Source of the DNA: Burkholderiales bacterium
GTDB lineage: Bacteria > Pseudomonadota > Gammaproteobacteria > Burkholderiales > Burkholderiaceae_C
Reading direction: 5' to 3'
NCBI GenBank assembly: GCA_017307855.1
Contig: JAFKGD010000013.1
Span: 265,583-329,582 of the forward strand
DNA length: 64,000 nt
Shown here one piece after another: positions 33,556-42,093 of the stretch. Numbering within the stretch: position 1 is the stretch's first letter; every line of letters begins with the position of its first letter. The position numbers and the translations under genes are program-made. The notes below the pieces were generated by a model. It did not search any database. It was given only the letters and a program-made list of their open reading frames with translations, and had not been told where the DNA came from.

Positions 33556-36237
33556 GTGCGTGCGCTTTTCACCCACCGGCGGAATCTCCGGGCCCTGTTC
33601 ATCCTGCTGGGCGGGATGGCCGTCTGCATGGTGCTCGCGGGCCAGCGGGCCTGGCGGCACTCGCTGCAGGAGGAGAGCGCCACCGTGCAGCGGCAGCTGG
33701 CGCTCTATGGCCAGACGCTGGCCCAGCGCATCGACCGCTACCGCACCCTGCCCGAAGTGCTGGCGCTGGACGACCAGCTGCGCGATGCCCTCGTGCGCCC
33801 GCTGTCGCCGCCCGAGGTCGATCGCCTCAACCTGAAGCTGGAGCAGGCCAACGGCGCCAGCCAGTCCTCCACGCTGACGCTGCTCGACAGCGACGGGCTG
33901 GCCGTGGCTGCCAGCAACTGGCGATCGGCCACCAGCAACGTCGGCGTGGACTACAGCTTCCGGCCCTACGTCCAGCAGGCGCTGGCCCAGGGGCGCGGCA
34001 GCTTCTACGGCATCGGCGTGACCACGGGCGAGCCGGGCTATTTCCTGTCCGAGGCCATCCGCGACGCGCAGGGCCGCACGGTCGGCCTGGTGGCAATCAA
34101 GATCGCGCTGCACGCGCTGGAGCGCGAATGGTTGCAGACGCCGGACATCGTGCTGGCCTCGGACGCGCACGGCGTGGTGTTCCTCGCCAGCCAGGACGCC
34201 TGGCGCTACCGCCTGCTGCAGCCCCTGACTGAATCCGAGCGCAACGAGCTGGTCGCCACGCGCCAGTACGCCGACCAGCCGTTGCAGCCGCTGGACCTGC
34301 GCGTGGACGAGCGCCTGGACGACGGCGGGCGCCTCGTCACCGTCAAGTCGCCCGCCCTGCCCGGACGGATGCTGTGGCAATCGCAGCCGCTGGAGGGCAC
34401 GCAGTGGCAGTTGCACCTGGTGCACCCCACGCATGGCAGCGTGGCCGACAGCCGCTGGGCCGCCGCGGCCGGCGCCGGCGGCTGGCTGGCGCTGGGCCTG
34501 CTGGTTCTGTTCGTGCGCCAGCGCCAGCGCCTGGCCCGCCTGCGCCAGCGAAGCCGCCAGGAACTGGAGACGGTGCTCAAGCAGCATGCGCAGGAACTGC
34601 GCACCGCGCAGGACGGTATCGTGCAGGCCGCCCAGCAGGCGGCGCAGCAGACCGACATGGGCCTGTCGCGCAGCCTGGAGCACCTGCCGCAGGGCGTGGT
34701 CATCATCGATGCCGAGCTGAAGCTGGTGGCCTGGAACTCGCGCTACGTGCAGCTGTTCCGCTATCCGCCCGAGCTGATGCGCGTGGGGCGGCCCATCGCG
34801 GACTTGCTGCGCCACAACGCGCGCCGCGGACTGCTGGGGCCCGGTCCGGCGCAGGAAGCCATCGACCGGCGCATCGCCCACCTGCAAAGCGGCACGCCGC
34901 ACCTGCACGAGAGCGCCAAGGACGACGGCACGGTGCTGGAGATCCGCGGCAATCCGCTGCCCGATGGCGGCTTCGTCACCAGCTACGCCGACATCACCAG
35001 CTACAAGAACGCCGCGCGTGAGCTGCGCTCGCTGGCCGATGCGCTGGAGCAGCGCGTGGCCGACCGCACGCGAGACCTGGACGCCGCCCGCCAGGAGGCC
35101 GAACGCGCCAACCGCTACAAGACCCGCTTCGTCGCCGCCGCGGTGCACGACCTGCTGCAGCCACTGAACGCCGCGCGCATGTTCACCTCGCTGCTGCGCG
35201 GCCACGCGCTGGGCGAGGCCGAGCGTCACGCGGTGGACAGCATAGACGGCGCGCTGGCTTCGCAGGACGCCATCCTCAACAGCCTGCTGGACATCGCGCG
35301 CATGGAATCGGGCCAGCTCGAAGTGCGGGTGCGCGACGTGGCCCTCGGACCGCTGCTGCAGGTGCTGGGCCACAACTTCGGCGTGCTGGCCGAGCAACGC
35401 GGCCTGCAACTGGCCTGCGTTCCCACGCGATGCGTGGTGCGCACCGACGAGAACCTGCTGCGGCGCATCCTGCAGAACTTCGTCTCCAACGCCATCCGCT
35501 ACAGCCGGCGCGGCCGCATCGTCGTGGGCTGCCGGCGCGACGGTCCGGACCACGTGCGCATCGAGGTGCACGATCAGGGGCCGGGCATTCCCGAGGCGCT
35601 GCAGCGTGAAATCTTCGAAGAGTTCCGTCGGCTGGACGAAGGGCGCGGCGACGACCGCGGGGCCGGCCTGGGGCTGGCCATCGTCGAGCGCCTGGGCCGC
35701 GTGCTGGGTCACCCGATCGGGCTGCGCTCGCAGCTCGGGCGCGGCAGCGTGTTCTGGGTGCGTGTGCCGCTGGGCGACGTTGCCGCCGCGACACACGCCG
35801 GCGCGCCGCCCGCCCCGGCCACGCAGGAGGACGACGCGCCGCTGCGGGGCAGCAGCGCCTGGGTGATCGAGGACGACCCGCAGACTTGCGCCGCCACGCG
35901 CACCTTGCTGGAGCGCTGGGGCTGCCAGGTGCCGCTGGCCGGCGGCGCGGCGCAGGCGCTGGACCACGCCCGTCCCGGCGAGGCGCCGCAACTGGTGCTG
36001 CTGGATGTGAACCTGGGCCCGGGACGGTACGGGCCGGCGGTCTATGCCCAGCTGTGCCAGCGCTGGGGCGAGACGCCGGCGGTGATCCTGGTCACCGCAG
36101 AGCGCGACGCCACCCTGCGGCGCCAGGCGGCCGAGCGTGGCTGGGGCTTCCTGGCCAAACCCGTGCGGGCCCCGGCACTGCGCGCGCTGATGAGCCAGAC
36201 GCTGCTGCGGTTGAAGTCCGAAGCATCCCGCCGCTAG
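33556..36237 (+). CDS. Hybrid sensor histidine kinase with periplasmic Cache domain (DctS/DctB-like)
   Basis: 893 residues. TM1 (~12-30), a periplasmic double-Cache/PDC-type sensor (31-300) with SFRPYVQQALAQGRGSFYGI near 134 and GEPGYFLSEAI near 158, TM2 (~303-321), a coiled coil, a PAS domain (~370-490), kinase H531 in AAAVHDLLQPLNAARMF, ATPase motifs DQGPGIPE and RGAGLGLAIVERLG, and a C-terminal receiver with D817 in LLDVNLGPG. The sensor resembles dicarboxylate sensors, and the divergent neighbour is dctA. The start is GTG with GACAAT ending 6 bases upstream. Its stop shares the four bases CTAG with the stop of the next gene. Confidence 0.85.
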   Translation: MRALFTHRRNLRALFILLGGMAVCMVLAGQRAWRHSLQEESATVQRQLALYGQTLAQRIDRYRTLPEVLALDDQLRDALVRPLSPPEVDRLNLKLEQANGASQSSTLTLLDSDGLAVAASNWRSATSNVGVDYSFRPYVQQALAQGRGSFYGIGVTTGEPGYFLSEAIRDAQGRTVGLVAIKIALHALEREWLQTPDIVLASDAHGVVFLASQDAWRYRLLQPLTESERNELVATRQYADQPLQPLDLRVDERLDDGGRLVTVKSPALPGRMLWQSQPLEGTQWQLHLVHPTHGSVADSRWAAAAGAGGWLALGLLVLFVRQRQRLARLRQRSRQELETVLKQHAQELRTAQDGIVQAAQQAAQQTDMGLSRSLEHLPQGVVIIDAELKLVAWNSRYVQLFRYPPELMRVGRPIADLLRHNARRGLLGPGPAQEAIDRRIAHLQSGTPHLHESAKDDGTVLEIRGNPLPDGGFVTSYADITSYKNAARELRSLADALEQRVADRTRDLDAARQEAERANRYKTRFVAAAVHDLLQPLNAARMFTSLLRGHALGEAERHAVDSIDGALASQDAILNSLLDIARMESGQLEVRVRDVALGPLLQVLGHNFGVLAEQRGLQLACVPTRCVVRTDENLLRRILQNFVSNAIRYSRRGRIVVGCRRDGPDHVRIEVHDQGPGIPEALQREIFEEFRRLDEGRGDDRGAGLGLAIVERLGRVLGHPIGLRSQLGRGSVFWVRVPLGDVAAATHAGAPPAPATQEDDAPLRGSSAWVIEDDPQTCAATRTLLERWGCQVPLAGGAAQALDHARPGEAPQLVLLDVNLGPGRYGPAVYAQLCQRWGETPAVILVTAERDATLRRQAAERGWGFLAKPVRAPALRALMSQTLLRLKSEASRR

Positions 36238-36878
36238 GCCCGCGTGCCGTCCTCGGTCTCCAGACTCTTGACCAGCACGGCGGCCTGGGTGCGGCTGTAG
36301 CACTGCAGCTTCTTGAGGATGGCGGTGACGTGGACTTTCACCGTGTTCTCGGCCAGCCCCAGCTCGTGGGCGATCTGCTTGTTGAGCAGGCCGTCGGCCA
36401 GGCACAGCAGCACGCGGAACTGCTGGGGGGTGAGCTGCGCGAAGCGGGCGGCGAGCTCGGCATCGGCCTCGGAGCGCTCGGCCGCCATGGACGGGAACCC
36501 GCTGCCGCCCTCGAGCACCGCCGTGATGGCATCGCCCATGGCCTCGGCCGGGGCGGACTTGGGAATGAAGCCGGCCGCGCCGAACTGCTGGGCGCGGCGT
36601 ATCACGCGCGGGTGGTCGTTGGAGGAGATGACCACCACCGGCAGTTCGGGGTACTCGCCGCGCACGTGCAGCAAGGCCGAAAAGCCATGCGTGCCCGGCA
36701 TGCTCAGGTCCAGCAGCACCAGCTCCACCTCCGGGTGCTCCTGCAGCGCCGCGCCCAGCGTGGCGGCGCTGGCGGCCTCCAGCGTACGGAAGCGGGGCAG
36801 GCGCTCACGCAGCACCTGCAGCACGGCGGCGCGGAACAGGGGATGGTCATCTGCGACCAGCAGCGTCGGCTCGGACAT
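36234..36878 (-). CDS. LuxR/NarL-type response regulator
   Basis: 214 residues. The receiver has D10/D11, phosphoacceptor D57 in ELVLLDLSMPGTHGF and the lysine in AGFIPKSAPAE. The C-terminal helix-turn-helix (LTPQQFRVLLCLADGLLNKQ then AHELGLAENTVKVHVTAILK, about 148-188) is of LuxR type. Tail-to-tail with the hybrid kinase, whose stop it overlaps; the pair plus dctA form a plausible C4-dicarboxylate sensing unit. No other target can be inferred. Confidence 0.88.
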   Translation of the reverse strand: MSEPTLLVADDHPLFRAAVLQVLRERLPRFRTLEAASAATLGAALQEHPEVELVLLDLSMPGTHGFSALLHVRGEYPELPVVVISSNDHPRVIRRAQQFGAAGFIPKSAPAEAMGDAITAVLEGGSGFPSMAAERSEADAELAARFAQLTPQQFRVLLCLADGLLNKQIAHELGLAENTVKVHVTAILKKLQCYSRTQAAVLVKSLETEDGTRA

Positions 36879-36975
36879 GGCTGCAGTCTGCCACGGTCGC
36901 GCAGGTCGGGCGCCGCGTGTGCGCATGCACCCGCGAGCGCCGGGTGGCCTGTCCCCGTGTCCTGCGCCTGGAAGC

Positions 36976-37908
36976 CTAGGCCCCGTGGGGGCGGCGCCAG
37001 AACGCCGGCTGCGCGTAGTGGTGCTTGAGATAGTCAATCCACAACCGCACCCGCAGCGCAAGGTGCCTGGCATGGGGAAAGACGACGTAGATGCCATTGG
37101 GCGGCGCGGCAAAGTCTTCGAGCAGCGCCACGAGCCGCCCCGCCGCGACCTCGGCCTCCACCTCCCAGGTGCTGCGCCACGCGATGCCGTGGCCTGCCAG
37201 GCACCAGTCGTGCAGCACCTGGCCGTCGGAGCAGTCCAGCGGGCCGCCGGGACGCAAGTACACCACCTCGGTGCCGCCGCCCTCGCGCGGCAGGCTGAAG
37301 GCCCAACCCCGCGTTTGCGACGCATCGCTCGACAGCGTGAGGCAGTCGTGGCGGGCCAGCTCCGAAGGGTGCGATGGCCGGCCGCGCCGCTGCAGGTAGG
37401 CCGGTGTCGCCACGCACAGGCGCCGGTTGTCGGCCAGGCGCATGCTCACCAGCGACGAGTCGGGCAGGTCGCCCACGCGTACCGCACAGTCGAAACCTTC
37501 GGCCGCCAGGTCGATCACGCGGTCGCTGAGGTTGAGCGAAACCGTCACCTCGGCATGCTGCTCGCGAAAGCGCGGCACCAGGGGCGCGACGTGCCGGCGC
37601 CCGAAGCCGGCGGGCGCCGTGATGCGAAGGTGGCCGCTGGCCTTCACGCCGCCTGCGCTCACGCTGGCCTCGGCATCGGCCAGATCGCCCAGCAGGCGCT
37701 GGCAGTTTTCCAGGAAGGCGCTGCCTTCGTGGGTGAGGCTGATGCGCCGGGTCGTGCGCACCAGCAGTTTCACGCCCAGACTTTCCTCGAGTGCATCGAG
37801 ACGGCGCCCCATGATGGCGGGCGCCACCCCTTCTGCCCGTGCGGCTGCCGTAAGGCTGCCGCGCGTGGCCACGGAGACGAAGGATGCCAGGGCTTTGAAC
37901 TTGTCCAT
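36976..37908 (-). CDS. LysR-family transcriptional regulator
   Basis: 310 residues. Winged helix-turn-helix at 1-60 (FKALASFVSVATRGSLTAAA, then MGRRLDALEESLGVKLLVRT) and a substrate-binding domain of the CrgA/AaeR-like group (GHLRITAPAGFGRRHVAPLV near 92). It lies 31 bases upstream, in transcription sense downstream, of the CoA-transferase gene on the same strand. No divergent target is present, so its role is unclear. Confidence 0.87.
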   Translation of the reverse strand: MDKFKALASFVSVATRGSLTAAARAEGVAPAIMGRRLDALEESLGVKLLVRTTRRISLTHEGSAFLENCQRLLGDLADAEASVSAGGVKASGHLRITAPAGFGRRHVAPLVPRFREQHAEVTVSLNLSDRVIDLAAEGFDCAVRVGDLPDSSLVSMRLADNRRLCVATPAYLQRRGRPSHPSELARHDCLTLSSDASQTRGWAFSLPREGGGTEVVYLRPGGPLDCSDGQVLHDWCLAGHGIAWRSTWEVEAEVAAGRLVALLEDFAAPPNGIYVVFPHARHLALRVRLWIDYLKHHYAQPAFWRRPHGA

Positions 37909-37939
37909 GGGACAAGTCTAGGCGCGGCAGGCGCTGGCC

Positions 37940-39142
37940 TCAGCGGGCGGCGGGCGTCATGCGTGCAATGTCGTCGTCCGCGTAGCCGAGTTCGCGCAGC
38001 AATTGCGCCGTGTGCTCGCCCTGCTTCGGCGGGTCGAGCCGCACGCCGGGGCGCTGGCCGCCCAGCGTGAGCGGCAGCAGCACCGTGTCGGTCTTCTGGC
38101 CACCCGGCAGCGTGACGGGCGCGAGACCGCCGGTCGCCTTGAGGTGCGGGTCGTCCAGCAGGTCGTGCGGACGCGTGATCGGTGCGAAGGGCAGGCCGGC
38201 GGCTTCGAACCGCTGCGCGAGTTCCTGCGCGCTGAACTGCGCGAGCAGCTCACGCAACTTCGGCAGCAGCCAGTCGCGCGCCTTCACGCGGTCGTTGTTG
38301 GTGGCCAGGCGCGCGTCGCCGCGCCACTGCGGCAAACCGAATGCGTCGCAGAAAATGGCCCACTGCGTATCGCTGACCACGGCCAGGAAGATCTGGCCGC
38401 CGTCCTTCACGCTGAATACGTCGTAGATGGCCCACGCGGAAATGCGGGCCGGCATCGGCGCCGCCGGCTGCCCGGTGACGGCGAACTGCATCATGTGCTG
38501 CGCGACGAGGAAGACGTTGTTCTCGAACAGCGCACTCTGGATTTCCTGGCCGCGACCGGTCTTCTCGCGCTCGGCCAGCGCAGCCATCGCGCCGATCGCG
38601 CCGAACATGCCGCCCATGATGTCGTTCACGCTCGACCCCGCGCGCAACGGATCGCCCGGTCGGCCCGTCATGTAGGCCAGGCCGCCCATCATCTGCACCA
38701 CCTCGTCGAGGGCCGTCCTGTGCTCGTACGGACCAGGCAGGAATCCCTTGTGGCTCACATAGATCAGGCGCGGATTGAGCTTCGACAGGCTCGCGTAGTC
38801 GAGCCCGAGCTTCGCCATCGCGCCGGGCTTGAAGTTTTCGCTCACGATGTCGGCCGTGGCGACGAGCCGCAGAACGGCTTCCTTGCCTTCGGGCGAACGC
38901 AGGTCGAGCGACATGCTCTTCTTGTTGCGGTTGAACAGCGGGAAGAAGCCCGCGCCCGAGCCCAGCAGGTGGCGCGTACGGTCGCCTTCGGGCGGCTCGA
39001 TCTTGATGACTTCCGCGCCCAGGTCGGCCAGCACCATGCCGCAGGTCGGCCCCATCACCATGTGCGTGAATTCGACGACGCGGATGCCTTCGTAGGGCAA
39101 TGGACGCCTTGCGACGTCGCCTGACATCGTGTTCTCAGGCAC
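37940..39142 (-). CDS. CaiB/BaiF (family III) CoA-transferase
   Basis: 400 residues. Seen: IRVVEFTHMVMGPTCGMVLA near 20, NRNKKSMSLDLRSPEGKEA near 71, and the catalytic aspartate D174 in SSVNDIMGGMFGAIGAM. Family III enzymes move CoA from one acyl-CoA to a free acid. The start is taken as GTG at 39142, because GGAGG lies 6 bases upstream, overlapping the end of the lyase gene by 8 bases; an ATG at 39127 has no Shine-Dalgarno. The overlap with an HMG-CoA lyase suggests the acceptor is 3-hydroxy-3-methylglutarate or a similar diacid. Human SUGCT, of the same family, accepts such acids. Confidence 0.86.
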   Translation of the reverse strand: MPENTMSGDVARRPLPYEGIRVVEFTHMVMGPTCGMVLADLGAEVIKIEPPEGDRTRHLLGSGAGFFPLFNRNKKSMSLDLRSPEGKEAVLRLVATADIVSENFKPGAMAKLGLDYASLSKLNPRLIYVSHKGFLPGPYEHRTALDEVVQMMGGLAYMTGRPGDPLRAGSSVNDIMGGMFGAIGAMAALAEREKTGRGQEIQSALFENNVFLVAQHMMQFAVTGQPAAPMPARISAWAIYDVFSVKDGGQIFLAVVSDTQWAIFCDAFGLPQWRGDARLATNNDRVKARDWLLPKLRELLAQFSAQELAQRFEAAGLPFAPITRPHDLLDDPHLKATGGLAPVTLPGGQKTDTVLLPLTLGGQRPGVRLDPPKQGEHTAQLLRELGYADDDIARMTPAAR

Positions 39143-40091
39143 GGGCCACCTCCGCGGCAAAGCCCTTGGGCAGGCCGGCTTCCGGCGTCATGCCGTACAG
39201 CGGCTCTTCGGGCAGCCCGCGCGCGAGCGCCTCGCGCGCCTGCATCAGCAGCGACAGGTCCACACCCGTGCGCACGCCCATGGCCTCGAACATGAACACG
39301 AGGTCCTCGGTGACGACGTTGCCCGACGCGCCTGGCGCGTACGGACAGCCGCCAAGGCCCGCCTGCGACGCATCGAACGTGGTCACGCCTTCCTCGAACG
39401 CGGCCAGGCAGTTCGCCAGGCCCAGGCCGCGCGTGTTGTGCATGTGGGCTGCGCCCGCGCGCTCGCCGAGTTCGGCACGCAAGCGCCGGAACAGGCGGCG
39501 CACCTGCGCGGGATTCGCATAACCCGTGGTGTCGGACAGGCCGACCTCCTGCGCACCGGCCTCGGCGCACCGCACGGCCAGGCGGATCACATCGTCCTCA
39601 TCCACGGGCCCCTGCAGAGTGCAGCCGAAGGCGGTGGAGATGCCGACTTCGACGCCGACCGCCGGGTCATGTGCGTCGCGCAGCGCGACGACCGCACGCA
39701 CTTCGTCCACCATCTGCAGCGGCGTGCGGCGCACGTTCGCCATGGAGTGCGCCTCGCTGGCCGACACCGGCAGTGTGAGCTTGTGCACGCCGGCCGCCAG
39801 TGCAGCGCCCGCGCCCTTCTGGTTGGGAACGAGGGCCATGACCGTCAGTCCGGGCAACAGGCGCGCGCCCGCCACGACTTCGGCCGCATCGGCCATCTGG
39901 GGAAGCAGGCGGGGCGGCACGAAGGAGCCGACCTCGATCTCGCGCAGGCCGGTCGCGTGAAGCGCGCCGATCCAGCGCAGCTTGTCGGCCGTGGCCATGA
40001 TGCGCTGGGTGCTCTGCAGTCCGTCGCGCGGCCCGACTTCGCTGATGTGGACTTCAGGATTCTCTCCGCTTGCCACGGATACTTGACTCAT
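39135..40091 (-). CDS. Hydroxymethylglutaryl-CoA lyase
   Basis: Cleaves 3-hydroxy-3-methylglutaryl-CoA to acetyl-CoA and acetoacetate. 318 residues. Seen: EVGPRDGLQ near 18, EVGSFVPPRLLPQMADA near 53, GLSDTTGYANP near 184, HMHNTRGLGLAN near 216, and the signature GLGGCPYAPGASGN with catalytic C249. This matches the family closely, although homologues acting on other 3-hydroxy-3-methyl acyl-CoAs are hard to exclude. A half-site of the IclR-type palindrome (ATGTTCT, 40092-40098) touches its start codon. Confidence 0.9.
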   Translation of the reverse strand: MSQVSVASGENPEVHISEVGPRDGLQSTQRIMATADKLRWIGALHATGLREIEVGSFVPPRLLPQMADAAEVVAGARLLPGLTVMALVPNQKGAGAALAAGVHKLTLPVSASEAHSMANVRRTPLQMVDEVRAVVALRDAHDPAVGVEVGISTAFGCTLQGPVDEDDVIRLAVRCAEAGAQEVGLSDTTGYANPAQVRRLFRRLRAELGERAGAAHMHNTRGLGLANCLAAFEEGVTTFDASQAGLGGCPYAPGASGNVVTEDLVFMFEAMGVRTGVDLSLLMQAREALARGLPEEPLYGMTPEAGLPKGFAAEVARA

Positions 40092-40117
40092 ATGTTCTAT
40101 TGAATGAAATAATATTC
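40092..40117. promoter_or_regulatory. IclR-type operator half-site and A+T-rich promoter region of the lyase operon
   Basis: ATGTTCT (40092-40098) is identical to one arm of the palindrome at 41016-41038. At the same 7-base spacing it is followed by the degenerate GAAATAA. The stretch to about 40117 is much more A+T-rich than its surroundings, as expected for a promoter of the minus-strand lyase operon overlapped by an operator. Confidence 0.45.
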
Positions 40118-40226
40118 TTTCTTTCGGAATGATCGCCGTGAGGCTCTCTGCTGTCAACCCGTTCATCTCGAACAGACAAGCGCCCGCGCGGACGGCTCTT
40201 AAGATCACGCACCTGAAAAGACAGCC

Positions 40227-40958
40227 ATGCCCCGCAAAGCACAGACCGAATCCGTCGCCGATCTCCATGCCGCACCCGGCGGCACCGCCGCCGTGGACCG
40301 GGCGCTGACCTTGCTCGCCGCCTTCCAGGCCGGTGACCGCGCCCTCACGCTGGGCCAGCTGGCGGAGCGCACGGGGCTCTACAAGAGCACGGCCCTGCGG
40401 CTGCTGGCCTCGCTCGAGCATTCCCGGCTGATCCAGAAGCTCGAGGACGGCCGCTACGCGCTGGGAGCGGAGATCGCGCGGCTGCACGGAATCTACGCCG
40501 CATCGTTCTCGCTGGAGCAGGTGGTCGTGCCGGTGCTCCGGGCCCTCGTGGCCACCACCGGGGAGAGTGCCGCCTACCACGTGCCGCAAGGCGACTCGCG
40601 CCTGTGCCTGTACCGTGTCGACTCGCCCCACCCCATCCGCGACCACATCCGCGCCGGCGACCTGTTGCCGGCAGGGCGCGGCAGCGGCGGGCGCGTCCTG
40701 AGCGCGTTCTCCAGCGCGGCGGCCACCGTGGCCGATGCCAGCGAGCGCGTGCTGCTCGACCGCATCCGCCAGCAGGGCTACTACGCCGCCAGCGGAGACC
40801 GCCTGGCCGACGTGGCCGGCGTGTCGGCGCCGGTGTTCCGCGCCGACGGACAACTGGCCGCCGCAGTCACGCTGACCATGCCTGCCAACCGCTACACGGA
40901 CGCCCACATCCCTGCGGTGCTGCTCGCGGCGCGCGAGCTCTCCGGCCGCGTCGGCTGA
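40227..40958 (+). CDS. IclR-family transcriptional regulator
   Basis: 243 residues. Winged helix-turn-helix near 20-85 (AVDRALTLLAAFQAGDRALT, then LAERTGLYKSTALRLLASLE) and an effector-binding GAF-like domain (VVPVLRALVATTGESAAYHV near 93). It is divergent from the lyase/CoA-transferase pair and upstream of the binding protein-to-alcohol dehydrogenase operon. A perfect palindrome before that operon and its half-site at the lyase start suggest that it controls both. The ligand is probably the substrate or a product of the pathway. Confidence 0.9.
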   Translation: MPRKAQTESVADLHAAPGGTAAVDRALTLLAAFQAGDRALTLGQLAERTGLYKSTALRLLASLEHSRLIQKLEDGRYALGAEIARLHGIYAASFSLEQVVVPVLRALVATTGESAAYHVPQGDSRLCLYRVDSPHPIRDHIRAGDLLPAGRGSGGRVLSAFSSAAATVADASERVLLDRIRQQGYYAASGDRLADVAGVSAPVFRADGQLAAAVTLTMPANRYTDAHIPAVLLAARELSGRVG

Positions 40959-41015
40959 GGGAAAACCCTTGAGTCCATTGCGAAGCCCGAACCACGCCTC
41001 CTAGAATAACAGAAT

Positions 41016-41038
41016 GATGTTCTGACAGATAGAACATC
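41016..41038. promoter_or_regulatory. Perfect 8-bp inverted repeat upstream of the catabolic operon (IclR operator candidate)
   Basis: GATGTTCT (41016-41023) and AGAACATC (41031-41038) are perfect reverse complements separated by 7 bases. A second overlapping repeat, CAGAA-N5-TTCTG (41010-41024), adjoins it. It lies 22 bases before the start of the binding-protein gene and 57 bases after the IclR stop. Confidence 0.65.
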
Positions 41039-41060
41039 GAACACAACCCAGGAGACTTTC

Positions 41061-42065
41061 ATGGCCGTGCCGTCGCGTCACACTTCGCTTTCCCTCTCCC
41101 GCCGCCAGTTGCTCGGCGCGGGCGTCGCCTCGGGCCTCGCAGGGCTGGCGCCTGGCGCGTTCGCGCAGGAATGGCCGGCGCGGCCGGTGCGCATGGTGGT
41201 TCCGTTTTCGGCCGGCGGCGCGGCGGACACCTCGGCCCGCGCCGTGGGGCAACGCCTCTCCGAAGCCCTCGGCCAGCCGCTGACGATCGAGAACCGCACC
41301 GGCGGCAATGCGGTGGTGGCCGCGACTGCCGTGCTCGGCGCGCCGCGCGACGGCTACACCTTCATCTGGGACGCAGCCAACCAGATCACCAACCCCGTGC
41401 TGCTCAAGGACCTGTCGTTCGACTACCGCACCGCGTTCATCCCGATCTCGATGGCCGTGCGGGCGCCGCAGGCGCTGGTGGTGCGCCACGACTTCCCTGC
41501 GAAAACCTTCGACGAGTTCATCGCGTCCGCCAAGGCCCGACCCGGCACCATCTCCATCGGCACGCCGCCCTCGGGTGCCATGGGCCACCTGGCCGTGGCA
41601 CTGCTGCAGCAACGCGCCGGCATCCAGTTGCTGCACACCCCTTACCGTGGCGGCGCCGATGCGGCGCGCGACGTGATGGGCGGGCAGATCGACGCCGCGT
41701 TGATCACCACCTCCACCGCGCGTGGCACGCTCGCATCGGGCAAGACGCGCATGCTGGCCGTCACGAGCGCCGCGCGCTCGCAGGCCTACCCCGACATTCC
41801 CACCATCGCCGAACGCGGCCTGCCGGGCTACGACATGGACGACTGGTTCGGCGTGTTCGCGCCGGCAGGCACGCCCGACGTCGCGATCCGCAGGATGCAG
41901 GACGCCGTCGCCAAGGCGGCCCAGAACCCGGCGCTGGCCGCCTCCGTCACGCCAATGGGCATGGTCCTGGTCGCTAACAGCCAGGCGGAATTCACGCAGT
42001 GGCTCGGCACGCAGCGCGATCTGCTGCAAAAGCTCATCAAGGACGCCAACATCACGATCAGCTGA
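41061..42065 (+). CDS. Bug/TctC-type tricarboxylate transporter substrate-binding protein
   Basis: 334 residues. A Tat-type signal (SLSRRQLLGAGVASGLAGLA at 12-31, cleavage after FAQ) precedes a Bug fold: PVRMVVPFSAGGAADTSARA near 42, IENRTGGNAVVAATAV near 76 and PYRGGADAARDVMGGQIDAA near 195. Such periplasmic proteins bind small carboxylates. No TctA/TctB membrane partner is in the window, so it is an orphan, as is common in Burkholderiales. CAGGAGA lies 6 bases before the ATG. First gene of the four-gene plus-strand operon. Confidence 0.92.
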   Translation: MAVPSRHTSLSLSRRQLLGAGVASGLAGLAPGAFAQEWPARPVRMVVPFSAGGAADTSARAVGQRLSEALGQPLTIENRTGGNAVVAATAVLGAPRDGYTFIWDAANQITNPVLLKDLSFDYRTAFIPISMAVRAPQALVVRHDFPAKTFDEFIASAKARPGTISIGTPPSGAMGHLAVALLQQRAGIQLLHTPYRGGADAARDVMGGQIDAALITTSTARGTLASGKTRMLAVTSAARSQAYPDIPTIAERGLPGYDMDDWFGVFAPAGTPDVAIRRMQDAVAKAAQNPALAASVTPMGMVLVANSQAEFTQWLGTQRDLLQKLIKDANITIS

Positions 42066-42093
42066 CGCCTGCGTCGCCGATTGCTTCATCTCC

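Noticed and set aside
33478-36405. A 975-codon minus-strand frame
   Set aside because: Antisense to the hybrid kinase, whose domains are complete on the plus strand; the translation is low-complexity (His, Gln, Arg, Val) with no motif.
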